A DNA stretch of 47,590 nt, taken from contig PFWT01000003.1 of assembly GCA_002791275.1 (NCBI GenBank), forward strand, positions 1 to 47,590, written 5' to 3'. Below, one piece after another: positions 8,890-19,700 of the stretch. Source of the stretch: Candidatus Uhrbacteria bacterium CG_4_9_14_3_um_filter_41_35. GTDB lineage: Bacteria > Patescibacteriota > Patescibacteriia > UBA9934. A program made the position numbers and the translations under genes. The notes beneath the pieces were generated by a model. The model saw only the letters and a program-made list of their open reading frames with translations. It did not search any database and was not told the DNA's origin. The first letter of the stretch is position 1; each line of letters begins with the position of its first letter.

Positions 8890-8915
8890 GTTTGGCTACG
8901 CTAGCGTAGCCAAAC
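8890..8915. repeat. 26-nt perfect palindrome GTTTGGCTACGCTAGCGTAGCCAAAC
   Basis: Self-complementary with no loop; between the two minus-strand DnaA-box-like 9-mers and the TTATCCACA box. Confidence 0.9.
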
Positions 8916-9090
8916 GTAAATTTGTGTTTATTTGTGAAAATTATTGTTGATTTTGGATAATCTGTGCGTAAAGTTGTTGATAATTCAATTGTTATCCACA
9001 ATAATAGTTTGGTGCAAAATTACTTTTTCGCTAATTTTAGCAAAAAAGCTACTTTCTTAAAAATTGTGTTCAGTGCTATACTAGTTGTGT

Positions 9091-10023
9091 ATGAAACTCA
9101 GGGCCTATTCTGCTTGGTTGATTTTACTACTTCTTATAGTGGCACCGGTTTTTAATGTTGCCAAGGCTCAGATGACCTCAACTAATTACGAAATTCGCTT
9201 TGATAGTGTTGGTGCGGGTGGTGATGATACAAGTGGTTCGGTTACTTATCAACTTCGAGATTCAGTTGGGGGTAGCGGCGAGGGTAATGCAAGTTCTGCG
9301 ACTTACAATTTAACTGCCGGGTACAGACAGGGGGTGTTTGATCAGATTGCTACGTTTGAGACTTATGGCATGAACCGAGTTTCGGAAACTGCAGCTACGG
9401 CATTAACCGGAAATGTTGTTACAGTTAACACGGTTTCTGGTGTTTTGGTCGGAGATATGGCCTACATCGTGCAAGATCAGGGCTCAAATCAACGAACTGG
9501 CTTTGGAAAAGTCATCGACATTACCGGAAATGACGTCACTTTGGATAATATTACAACGCTTGGTGGTAGTTTAACGATAAACGGGAGTGCGGACTATTTT
9601 TATACGGCCAATAATAGTACGCTTGATTTAGGCGTCCTTAATTCATCGACTTTAAGTACAACGGCGCTCGGTTGGACTGTGGATGCGGATGTAAGTGGTG
9701 GTTATTCAGTTTATGTATTTGAAGATCATGATCTTCAACTTACGGTAGGTCCAGATACCTATGTCATTAACGATGTCGCAGATGGTAGTGTTAGTGCTGG
9801 TGCTTCAGAATACGGAGCTCGGTCTTCGGACCAAACACTAGCAGGTTCATCTTTTGACACCACGGACTATAATTTTTCGACAGCCCATCAATTAGTCGGT
9901 AGCAGATCTAGTAATTCGCTACTGAATCGCGATTTTCTCCTGATAAAAACTGGTGTGCAGTCTGGTCAAGAACCGGGAAATTATAGTCACACTTTAACCT
10001 TGATTTATGTGGGGGCTTATTAA
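9091..10023 (+). CDS. secreted surface protein of unknown function
   Basis: Signal peptide (MKLRAYSAWLILLLLIVAPVFNVAKAQ), then Ser/Thr/Gly-rich beta-type sequence (STNYEIRFDSVGAGG ... YQLRDSVGGSGEGNASSATYNLTAGYRQG). ORF track start 9085; ATG at 9091 preferred. Confidence 0.75.
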   Translation: MKLRAYSAWLILLLLIVAPVFNVAKAQMTSTNYEIRFDSVGAGGDDTSGSVTYQLRDSVGGSGEGNASSATYNLTAGYRQGVFDQIATFETYGMNRVSETAATALTGNVVTVNTVSGVLVGDMAYIVQDQGSNQRTGFGKVIDITGNDVTLDNITTLGGSLTINGSADYFYTANNSTLDLGVLNSSTLSTTALGWTVDADVSGGYSVYVFEDHDLQLTVGPDTYVINDVADGSVSAGASEYGARSSDQTLAGSSFDTTDYNFSTAHQLVGSRSSNSLLNRDFLLIKTGVQSGQEPGNYSHTLTLIYVGAY

Positions 10024-10921
10024 GTCGTTATTAGTTGTTGGTGTATTGTGTGCATCGTTTTTAGTTGCTCCAGTTTCGTTCGCTACCTCAATTTCGCCGT
10101 CCGTGGTCGATCTTTCTACTTTGCAAGGCGATACTGTTAATCAGATATTCTATCTTTTTGATGAAAAAAATACGCCAGCTCAATATACAATTGAACTATT
10201 GAATGTTGATCTTGGCACAAACGAGGATGAAATGAGTTTTACGCCTTTATCTGCAGATTTGGCTTCAATGTTCGACATCGGGGAAACTGTGCGTTTTGTA
10301 CAAGCTAAGCAGGTTGAACCGGTAAATTTAACCGTAAACGTGCCGGCTAATATTCAATCTCAGACTCTGGTTGTGGGGCTTAAGGTAACTGAAGTGCAAG
10401 GCGCATCTTCTGGCATTAATGTTCAAACAGGTTTGATAAGTTTAATTTTTATTACTATAGGTGATAATATTGATAGTAGTGCGCAGTTACTTGATTTTTC
10501 GTCATCAAAACTGGTGGCTTCCCAATTACCACTAACGTTTAGAACAACGGTTCGAAATAGTGGTCAGCGAATTTTGCAACCGCAGGGTGAAATTACGGTT
10601 AGAAATATGTTTGGGGGTTTGGTTAGTAAATATGGGGTCAATGAGGAAAAACGTCGAATTCCAATCGGACAGGAGCGGACTTATACTAATAACTGGGGGG
10701 ATTCAGTGACTGGTGACGGTTTTATTTCGAGTTTAAAAAATGAAACCAAACATTTTGCTATTGGTTTTTTCAAAGTTGAACTTAATCTAAAGCCTTATGC
10801 TGGGGGAGAAAATATTACAGCTGTAACCAACATCTTCATTCTTCCTTGGAGGTTTTTGCTGGTTACAACTGCGGTTTTTGCTCTATTTTACGGGGTCGTT
10901 CGCGTGCTTCGAAACAAATAA
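10007..10921 (+). CDS. secreted protein with C-terminal membrane anchor
   Basis: Signal peptide, beta-rich ectodomain (SISPSVVDLSTLQGDTVNQIFYLF...), C-terminal TM FLLVTTAVFALFYGVV + RVLRNK. Overlaps the upstream gene by 17 nt. Confidence 0.75.
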   Translation: MWGLIKSLLVVGVLCASFLVAPVSFATSISPSVVDLSTLQGDTVNQIFYLFDEKNTPAQYTIELLNVDLGTNEDEMSFTPLSADLASMFDIGETVRFVQAKQVEPVNLTVNVPANIQSQTLVVGLKVTEVQGASSGINVQTGLISLIFITIGDNIDSSAQLLDFSSSKLVASQLPLTFRTTVRNSGQRILQPQGEITVRNMFGGLVSKYGVNEEKRRIPIGQERTYTNNWGDSVTGDGFISSLKNETKHFAIGFFKVELNLKPYAGGENITAVTNIFILPWRFLLVTTAVFALFYGVVRVLRNK

Positions 10922-10924
10922 CCC

Positions 10925-13726
10925 ATGCTACATTTCTTTGGTCAATCACACAAAGTGTTGGCGTCATTATTGTTATTAATGATATTTTTTGGGTTGCTCG
11001 CACCTCTAGCTTTTGCTGGAACTGTTAGTAGTGTTTACGACCAACCAAGTACGCTTAAAGTAAACACCACCTCAAATCACCGATTTACTCTTGTGCTTAC
11101 GTCTGCTGTTTTGGAGGGTCAAACGCTCACTATAAATTTTCCAACCACTTTTGATACCGCGCTAATTGTTGAAAATGATGTTGATATTACGGACGATTTA
11201 GTAGATCTAACCACAGCCATTGATTGCTCTGGAACTGAACAGGCGTCGGTTTCGATGGCCCTTGATACCTTAACAATCGGCATTTGTGCTGGCGACGGGG
11301 GTGCAATTGCGAGTGACAGTACGGTTGTTATTGAGATCGGAACGAACGCATCAGCTAGCGGTCATCCAGAAAATCAGATCATTAATCCAAGTACAATTGG
11401 AACTTATTCAGCAACTATTGGTGGAACAGCTGGTGCTACGGGGATTATTCCAATTCCGATTATTACAAACGGAACAGGTAATGTTACAGGCTACATTGCG
11501 ACCCCTTCAACTGGTGGATCAAGTGGTGGCGAAGTTATTGCTCCATTACCAACGTATTCAGTGGCGGTCACAAGTCCTAATGGTTCAGAAATCCTGAATT
11601 TTGGTGGCAGCCATAATATCCGCTGGAGCTACACGGGTAGTGTGACCTCGGTTAATTTATTATATTCAACCAATAACGGCGGTACGTATACAAGTATTGC
11701 CGACGGAACTGCAAATACCGGCAGCTATAGCTGGACGATACCAGACGTAAATTCAGACCAGATGCTCATTCAAATCCAAGCGAAAGCTGGGTCGTCGGTT
11801 GTTGCTATCGATACCTCTGACTCTGCTTTTACTATAGTTGGCGCCCCGCCTGTGGTTGTTGAACCACCGCCAGAACCAATACCAGATCCAGTATTACCAC
11901 CTGCGCCCGAACCTACACCTGAACCAACGCCAACTCCAACTCCAACACCCACTCCTCCACCAACCCCAGCTCCAACACCGATTCCGTCCGGCGGTACAGG
12001 TGAACCACCTCCAGTCATCGGTGACGGTGCAACTGAACCAGTGCCAGATGTTCTCCCTAGCCAAACTCGAAAAATTACCACAACAATCAACACAGCTTTG
12101 AAAAAAATCTCAATACCTTCCCAAGCGGGGGATTTTTCTGTTCTGCCAAATCGTATTTCAAATATTATCGTCAATATTCAAGATTATACGAATTTAAATA
12201 AAGTCTCGGCAGTTTATGGGGAGGATGTTGTAGAACTTACGGATATGGGTGCTGGTCTGTACGAGGCTACAGTGCAGTCTGGTTTTTCAACAAAAACGCT
12301 CACAATCACCGCGGATTATAACGATCAAGAGGTGCTCACTGAGGTGTATAGCGTTGGCGTGCAGGAGCTCGGACAAATCGTTGAGCGACTAGACGGTCAG
12401 ACTGTGCCGGTGACTGGGGCGATTTCGATTATTTACGAAATGAAGGACGGTACAAAGAATCAGTGGAACGGTGGCTTTTATGGTCAGGACAATCCAGTGG
12501 TGACTAAAGAGTCTGGCGCGATTGGTTGGTATGTACCAAATGGAACTTATGTGATTACGGCGGCTAAATCTGGTTATGATGATGTTGAAGAAGTTGTTGT
12601 GGTCAAAAATAATATTTTATCGCCACAAATATTTTTAGTCCGGTCAAAAGAAGTGATTGTTCCACCAACGCCCACCTCAGTGCCAGAAACTCTAGCGACA
12701 GCAGTTACGGTGAAAGAAGTGATGCAGGACCCTATTACGCAATTTAATTTACTTGCTGACGAAGCGGTACAGGCAATTAACGAATTTCGAAACTCACCTG
12801 AGGTTCAGGTGGTCGCAGATGTTAGTGAACCTGTAATTGTTGCATCAGCTGTTTCGAGTGCGGTAGTTCTTGCCTCTTCTTTTAATTTGTTGCCACTTTT
12901 GCAGTATATGTTTTCGGCACCAATTTTATTCTTGGCGCGTCGTAAACGACAGAACTTTGGACTTGTCTATAACGCGATCACGAAGGTCCCGATTGATCTT
13001 GCAATTGTGCGCCTGTACACCGAGGCTGGAAAATTGATTAGAACAATGGTTACTGACCAGGAGGGTCGTTATTTTTTCAAAACCGAACCTGGTCGTTACA
13101 AGATCCAGGTAATGAAGAACGGTTTTATTTTTCCAACACAATACTTAAAAGGTCAAAAAGAAGATGGTGCTTTTTTGGATCTTTACACAAGTGGAGTAAT
13201 TGAAGTCCGAAGTGGTGATGTGATTATTACCGCAAATATTCCACTTGATCCGTCGGACGCGCCGAAGTTTCATCGCGCTAAAAGTCTTATTCTGAAACGG
13301 TTCTTACGAATTTTACAAAATATAATTGCGATCAGCGGGGTTGTTTTGGCTGGCATAGTCTTGTTTATCAAGCCCTCTACGTTATCGGTTGTTATGATTG
13401 TGTTGCAGATTGTGATTTACGCGATAACAAAAAAAATTGCCACACCGAAGAAAAGAAAAGGTTGGGGCATTGTTTCTGAAGCCAATAAAAAAACTTCGAT
13501 TGCCAACGCGGTCGTGCGTTTGTTTGAACCTAGATATAATAAATTAATCGAAACAACGGTTACAGACCGTAACGGACGTTACGCGTTTTTAGCGGGTCAA
13601 AACGAGTATTACGTAACGATTGAAAAACAGGGTTACAAAAAATCAGAAATTCGTCCGATTGATTATTCGAAAATGGGAGTACCTACCCCCATCTCAATTG
13701 ATGTTGTGATGGAAAAAGCGGTATAA
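10925..13726 (+). CDS. large membrane-spanning surface protein with Kre9/Ser-Thr-type domain, Pro-rich linker and two carboxypeptidase-regulatory-like domains
   Basis: Signal peptide; SPNGSEILNFGGSHNIRWSYTGS...; PEPTPEPTPTPTPTPTPPPTPAPTPIP linker; C-terminal TMs; two (VTD)xxGRYxF ... YxVxxxKxGF/Y domains. Confidence 0.8.
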   Translation: MLHFFGQSHKVLASLLLLMIFFGLLAPLAFAGTVSSVYDQPSTLKVNTTSNHRFTLVLTSAVLEGQTLTINFPTTFDTALIVENDVDITDDLVDLTTAIDCSGTEQASVSMALDTLTIGICAGDGGAIASDSTVVIEIGTNASASGHPENQIINPSTIGTYSATIGGTAGATGIIPIPIITNGTGNVTGYIATPSTGGSSGGEVIAPLPTYSVAVTSPNGSEILNFGGSHNIRWSYTGSVTSVNLLYSTNNGGTYTSIADGTANTGSYSWTIPDVNSDQMLIQIQAKAGSSVVAIDTSDSAFTIVGAPPVVVEPPPEPIPDPVLPPAPEPTPEPTPTPTPTPTPPPTPAPTPIPSGGTGEPPPVIGDGATEPVPDVLPSQTRKITTTINTALKKISIPSQAGDFSVLPNRISNIIVNIQDYTNLNKVSAVYGEDVVELTDMGAGLYEATVQSGFSTKTLTITADYNDQEVLTEVYSVGVQELGQIVERLDGQTVPVTGAISIIYEMKDGTKNQWNGGFYGQDNPVVTKESGAIGWYVPNGTYVITAAKSGYDDVEEVVVVKNNILSPQIFLVRSKEVIVPPTPTSVPETLATAVTVKEVMQDPITQFNLLADEAVQAINEFRNSPEVQVVADVSEPVIVASAVSSAVVLASSFNLLPLLQYMFSAPILFLARRKRQNFGLVYNAITKVPIDLAIVRLYTEAGKLIRTMVTDQEGRYFFKTEPGRYKIQVMKNGFIFPTQYLKGQKEDGAFLDLYTSGVIEVRSGDVIITANIPLDPSDAPKFHRAKSLILKRFLRILQNIIAISGVVLAGIVLFIKPSTLSVVMIVLQIVIYAITKKIATPKKRKGWGIVSEANKKTSIANAVVRLFEPRYNKLIETTVTDRNGRYAFLAGQNEYYVTIEKQGYKKSEIRPIDYSKMGVPTPISIDVVMEKAV

Positions 13727-16700
13727 TGAATTCTATAAAATTGTATCGTGAGGTGCGTGTGGAAAACTTTCCGCATGTGCCTGGCGATATGAAAAAAATT
13801 CGCACAAGAAAAACTCTGATTAGTAAGATCACAGCGCTGTTTGTGATCGGTTTTGCTTTTGTTTCGATGTTCGGATTTACTTTGCAGAATTTGCAAACTG
13901 CGCGCGCAGCTTCGGCACCAAACATTGTGAGTTATCAGGGACGGATTTTGAATACAAACAGTGTGCCTGTGGCCGACGCTTCGCTCGAAATGAAGTTTGA
14001 GTTTTACACAGCTGTTTCTGGGGGTACTTGTTTGTGGTCAAACTCTTCAGTAGACTGCGACACTAACACGCCAGGTTCAACCGTGGCGCGAAGTGTGACT
14101 TTGACTGGTGGTTTATTTTCAGAATTGTTAGGCGACACAACAGCTGGCACACCATACGCAGGAATTAGCGATACATTGTTTGCCGACAACGCCGGTGTTT
14201 ATTTGCAGGTCTACATTGCGGGTGAGGCCCTTTCGCCACGAAAACAAATTGCGTCTGTGCCGTACGCTTTGAACGCAGACACCCTCGATGGCGCGGACTC
14301 AACCACTTTTTTGACTGCTACGGGCGACACCGCAACCGGTAATCACGATTACACGGGGGCGATTTTTATGGGCGCTTCACCACTTGTCTTTGAGGGACTG
14401 ACTGATGATACCAACCAAACAACTTTTGCTTTTGTGGATCCAACTGGTACTCGAACGGTTACTTTTAAAGACGAGAGCGGAACAGTGGCGTATTTGTCAG
14501 ATATCTCTGGAATCGGAAGCAAGTGGACCGATGGCGGAGCTGTAACTTACCTAACTTCAACTACTGATGGTCTAGCAGTTGGCGGAACTGGCTTTGCTTC
14601 TGCATCATTTGGAATTGATGAAGCTAATAACACGATTTATATTGGCGAGGGAGCAAATTCAAACGGAAATATTGTTTTTAAGGCTTCGAATGCTGCCACT
14701 GGAACTTTGACTTATGGCACCGCTGACTCTTTCGACTTCACTGGCGGGAATATTACAACCGACGGTAACTTAGCGCTCAACGGAGGAAATCTAACGTCAA
14801 CTTCAACAGCCTTTAATTTCGATATTGGTAATACCGGCTCGTTGCTGTTTAGGGATGGAACCAATACACTGATGACGCTTACCGACGCTGGGACCACTGG
14901 TAGCTTGGGTATTAGTGGGGATCTGACGGTAACAGGTGGCGACATTACGCTTGGTACAACCTCGATCTTTTCAGGTGGTGATACCGCATCACTCAACAAC
15001 ATTGATGCGATTGATGCCACCACCAAAACAACCATTCAAACGGCGATCACTGCACTTGCAAACCTTACTTCTGCAACCTCACTCACCTCGGTTGGCACAC
15101 TTAGCGGTTTAACGGTAACTGGATTTTCTGATTTTACTGGGGCAACTATGGTCGGCGCCTCACCGCTTGTCTTTGATGGTGTAACGGCAGACGTCAACAA
15201 GACAACTTTTGCTTTCACGGATCCAACTGGAGTGCGAACCGTTACGTTTAAAGATGAAAGTGGAACCGTGGCGCTTTTGTCTGACATTGCACTAGCTAGT
15301 AGCAAGTGGACTGATGGCGGAGCTGTAACTTACCTAACTTCAACTACTGATGGTCTAGCAGTTGGCGGAACTGGCTTTGCTTCTGCATCATTTGGAATTG
15401 ATGAAGCTAATAACACGATTTATATTGGCGAGGGAGCAAATTCAAACGGAAATATTGTTTTTAAGGCTTCGAATGCTGCCACTGGAACTTTGACTTATGG
15501 CACCGCTGACTCTTTCGACTTCACTGGCGGGAATATTACAACCGACGGTAATTTAGCGCTCAACGGAGGAAATCTAACGTCAACTTCAACAGCCTTTAAT
15601 TTCGATATTGGTAATACCGGCTCGCTGCTGTTTAGGGATGGAACCAATACACTTATGACGCTGACTGATGCTGGAACCACCGGAAATCTTACGATTACCG
15701 GTGACCTTGGTGCGGTGGGCGGAAGTTTTTCTGGAAATGTAGGGGCTGTGGATGCTACGTTGTCGGGTAATTTAGCGGTTAATGGTGGGACGATCAGCTC
15801 AACCGCTACTGCTTTTAATATTGACGTTGGAAATACGGGCTCGATGGTTTTCCGGGACGGCACAAACACCCTCATGACGCTCACCGACGCTGGGACAACG
15901 GGAGACCTTACGACAAGCGGTGATGTGATCGTTTCAGGTGGCGATATCACCCTCGGTACTACTTCGATTTTCTCGGGCGGAGACACAGCTTCGCTTAACA
16001 ACGTTGACGCGCTAGACGCGACAACGGTTACTACGGTTCAAAACGCCATTACCTCACTCCCAAACCTAACCTCGGCAACTTCGCTCGCTTCTGTGGGAAC
16101 GCTAACGACGGGTGCAACCGGGGCTGGTTTTACGGTAGACCTCGACGCGTCAACTTTGACCTGTACTGACTGTTTAGATTTTACAAGCCTAGCGGATTCA
16201 ATGACGCTGGATGCTTCTTTGGCGATTGCTCAGGGCACAAATACTTGGACGAATACGTATACTGGTACAATTGGTAACGGCTTCACTTATAACGCGAACT
16301 TGACTACAACTGGAACCGCCCAAACCACAAATGTTAATGGTTTAACAACTGGGACAGGGATGCAATTGTCATCACTATCAAGTGCGCGGACTTCAGGGGA
16401 TTTAATGAAAGTATATTTGAGCTCACCGTATAGTGCCGGGGCAACGGTATCTGGAAATATTTTAGACGCAGGTCAGCTTATCTATAATAACTCAACCGGG
16501 GCGGTTGATGTTACTGGCGAAACAGCACTAATTGCACGAACAACAACTACACAAAACGCAGCAGCAACCACCAGCGTAACTGGGGCAGTGGCCTCGATTT
16601 CGAACTCTGCTTCGCAACTTCTTGGAATTTTAACAGACACAAGTAATGTTCTTAAGGTTAGTCAGAACTACGCAAGCGCAACAGGCGCTGTGCTTCAGAT

Positions 16701-19700
16701 CGACAATGCTGGTTCAGGATACGCAATTTCGGCAAACTCAGCTGGCTTTACGGTCGCTTCGAACTCGAACATCGCAACCAATGGTGACCTTACGGTGGCG
16801 GGTGGCGATATCACCCTCGGTACTACTTCGATTTTCTCGGGCGGAGACACAGCTTCGCTTAACAACATTGACGCGCTAGACGCGACAACGGTTAACACCG
16901 TTCAAAACGCCATTACCTCGTTACCAAACCTAACCTCGGCAACTTCGCTCGCTTCTGTGGGAACGCTAACGACGGGTGCAACCGGGGCTGGCTTTACGGT
17001 TAACCTCGACGCGTCAACTTTGACCTGTACCGATTGTTTAGATTTTGCAAACCTTGCTGACTCGATGACTTTAGATGCAGCACAATCTATTGTACAAGGT
17101 AACTATTCGTGGACAGACTATTATTTAAACACCACTGGAGTTGGCCGTTATTATAATGCGAATTTTTTACAAAACTACTCGGCAGCGGTTTATACTGCAA
17201 ATGGAATTATAGCCGGTGGAGTTTTAAAATTACAATCTTCCTCGGCAGTTCGAACGTCAGGAAAATTATTTGTAATTGACAACACAGCTACTTACACAAC
17301 TCCTGCTACAGTGTCAGGTTCACTCAATGACTTGAATCAAACACTGACCAATGAAACGGGTGGACTGATGACTATTTCTGGTAACACTGTAAACATTTCA
17401 CGCTCAAGCGTGTCAAATATTGCGAGTGCAAATACAGTAGTTACAGGAGCGGTGATGGCACTTTCTAATAATGCTACGGAAACAATTGGTCTTGTTAACG
17501 ACTCCGGAAGTATCCTAACACTTACACAAAACTACGCTAATTCCACAGGTGCGGTTTTAAAAATTGACTATGCTGGTACTGGTAATGCAATTCAGCTAAA
17601 CTCACCAACCTCAGGAGATTTAGCAATAAACGGCGGCAATATTACCTCTACAAGCGGAATGCAATTTTCAAGTTCCAGCTATATCTGGAAGGATCTAGGT
17701 GCTAATACACTAATGAATTTAACTGACGCTGGAACCACGGGTAACCTCGGAGTTACCGGAGATATTAGCGGAGTTGGTGGTACCTTCTCAGGTAATGTGG
17801 CGGTAAATGGCGGAACTTTAAGTTCGACTGCTACAACTTTTAATATTGACGTTGGAAATACAGGCTCGATGGTTTTTCGGGACGGCACAAACACCCTCAT
17901 GACTCTAGCCGACACTGGCACAACCGGAAACTTAACAACTACGGGTGACGTTATAGTTTCAGGTGGAGACATTACGCTTGGCGCAACCTCGATCTTCTCG
18001 GGCGGAGACATAGCTTCGCTCAACAACATCGATGCTTTAAACGCAACAACTACAACAACTATTCAAAACGCGATCACTTCACTACCGAATTTAACTTCAG
18101 CAACCTCACTCGCGTCAGTCGGAACTTTAACCACTGGGGCAACGGGGGCTGGCTTTACGGTTAACCTCGACGCGTCAACTTTAACCTGTACCGACTGTTT
18201 AGATTTTGCGAATTTTGCAGATTCGATGACTTTGGATGCATCGACTACGATTAATGCAGGTACTAGTAATTTGTGGCTACTTTCATCAGCTGGTACAAAT
18301 GAACTTCTTTCTCTAACTAATTTTAGAACCGATTCAGCGTTAGGTATAGTTCAAGGTGCGAGTCTAACGGCCACAACACCAACTTCGACGGATGGAGGAG
18401 TATTGCATGTAGTAAATACTTTGAACAATAATATTGGTCTATCGGTTTACAGCGATCACGCAGGTAGCGCTACAGCACCACTTAGCTATCTGTTTGCAGA
18501 CAATGCGGCTTTCGACCAAAACGTAGTGCAAGTAACAAATGATGGTGTGAAATCAGGAATCATGATTGATCAAAATGGAAATACCGGAATTGTATTATCA
18601 GAATCGGTTGGCGGAGCACTGCATGTTTCAAACAGCGGAAACCTTGGCTCAGGAATTACTGCATATAGTAATATTTCGGGACCTAACGCACCATTAGTAC
18701 ACTTTGCTACTGGATCAACTTACGCAAACCAAGCAACTATGTATGTATCGAGTGCAGGAGCCAGTTCACCTGCGCTTGGACTTGAATCGGGCAACACTAC
18801 AAACCTCGGAGCCTTAACAGTTTATAACTCAAGTAATACTGGAGTGGGACTGCTGGTAGATTCGTCTCTTGGTGCAACGGCTAGTTACCCACTTTCGAAT
18901 ATTATTTCTTCAAATGTAGCTTTTGATCAATCACTATTACGAATTAATAACGGTTCTTTGAATTCTTCAAGTGCCGGTCTTGAAATTGCAATGGATGCTA
19001 CAGATGCAACAAATCACATATATTCCGATGCTTTAAAAATTGGATACAATCCAACTATTAATACTGCATCTGGTCTATTAGCAACTGGAAATGCAGTTGA
19101 TGTTTCGCGGACACTGGCAAATAATGGCGCCGGCAGTTTGAATATTTCAGGCGCATTGATGACGCTATCAGATAGTGCAAGTACTTTGGGTGGACTAATG
19201 ATGCATACTGCGCCAATGATTCAAGCTACCCAGAACGTTACATATAGTACTGGTGATCTGATCTCACTTACAAACAATGGTGTTGGTTCGGGTATTGATA
19301 TTGTAAACACAAACAATGTTTCAGGTGCAGGTATAGTAGAAATTTCGGCTCTTGGCTTAACTTCTGGTTATGGATTTAATATAAAGGTTGATGCCTCACT
19401 ACTTTCTACTGGAGCAGCATACAGAGTTAAAGCTGCAACCTTGCTAACTACCCAAAAAGCCTTTAGTGCGGTGGCGAATACAACTGAAACTATTTATATT
19501 GAAACAGACGGAGATATTCATATTCCAGCCGGCTCAATTTGTATTGATAACGACGCCAGTTGTACATCTTCAACAGACGGTACGATTTACTATCGATCGG
19601 CTGTAACAACGGGTGGAGACTTAGCTGAGGTTTATGAGTCAACGGAAGTATTACAGGCCGGAGATATCATCGTGATTGATAGTGCTAACCCACTCAAAAT

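Larger units (their letters stand above)
8205..9084. other. gene-free, AT-rich, palindrome-dense region: candidate replication origin (oriC-like)
   Basis: No plausible CDS; three exact TTATNCACA 9-mers (8669-8677 minus, 8753-8761 minus, 8992-9000 plus), a weaker one (TGTGCGTAA ~8963), and multiple long palindromes. Confidence 0.5.

Noticed and set aside
11770-12174. Antisense Gly/Val-rich 134-aa ORF
   Set aside because: Mirror translation of the Pro/Thr linker of the 933-aa gene; no start context or independent support.
15495-16001. Long antisense ORF (168 aa) and similar ones at 14712, 15036, 16695 and 17679 within the giant gene
   Set aside because: Low-stop antisense frames produced by repeated sense modules; they share the repeat periodicity of the sense gene.
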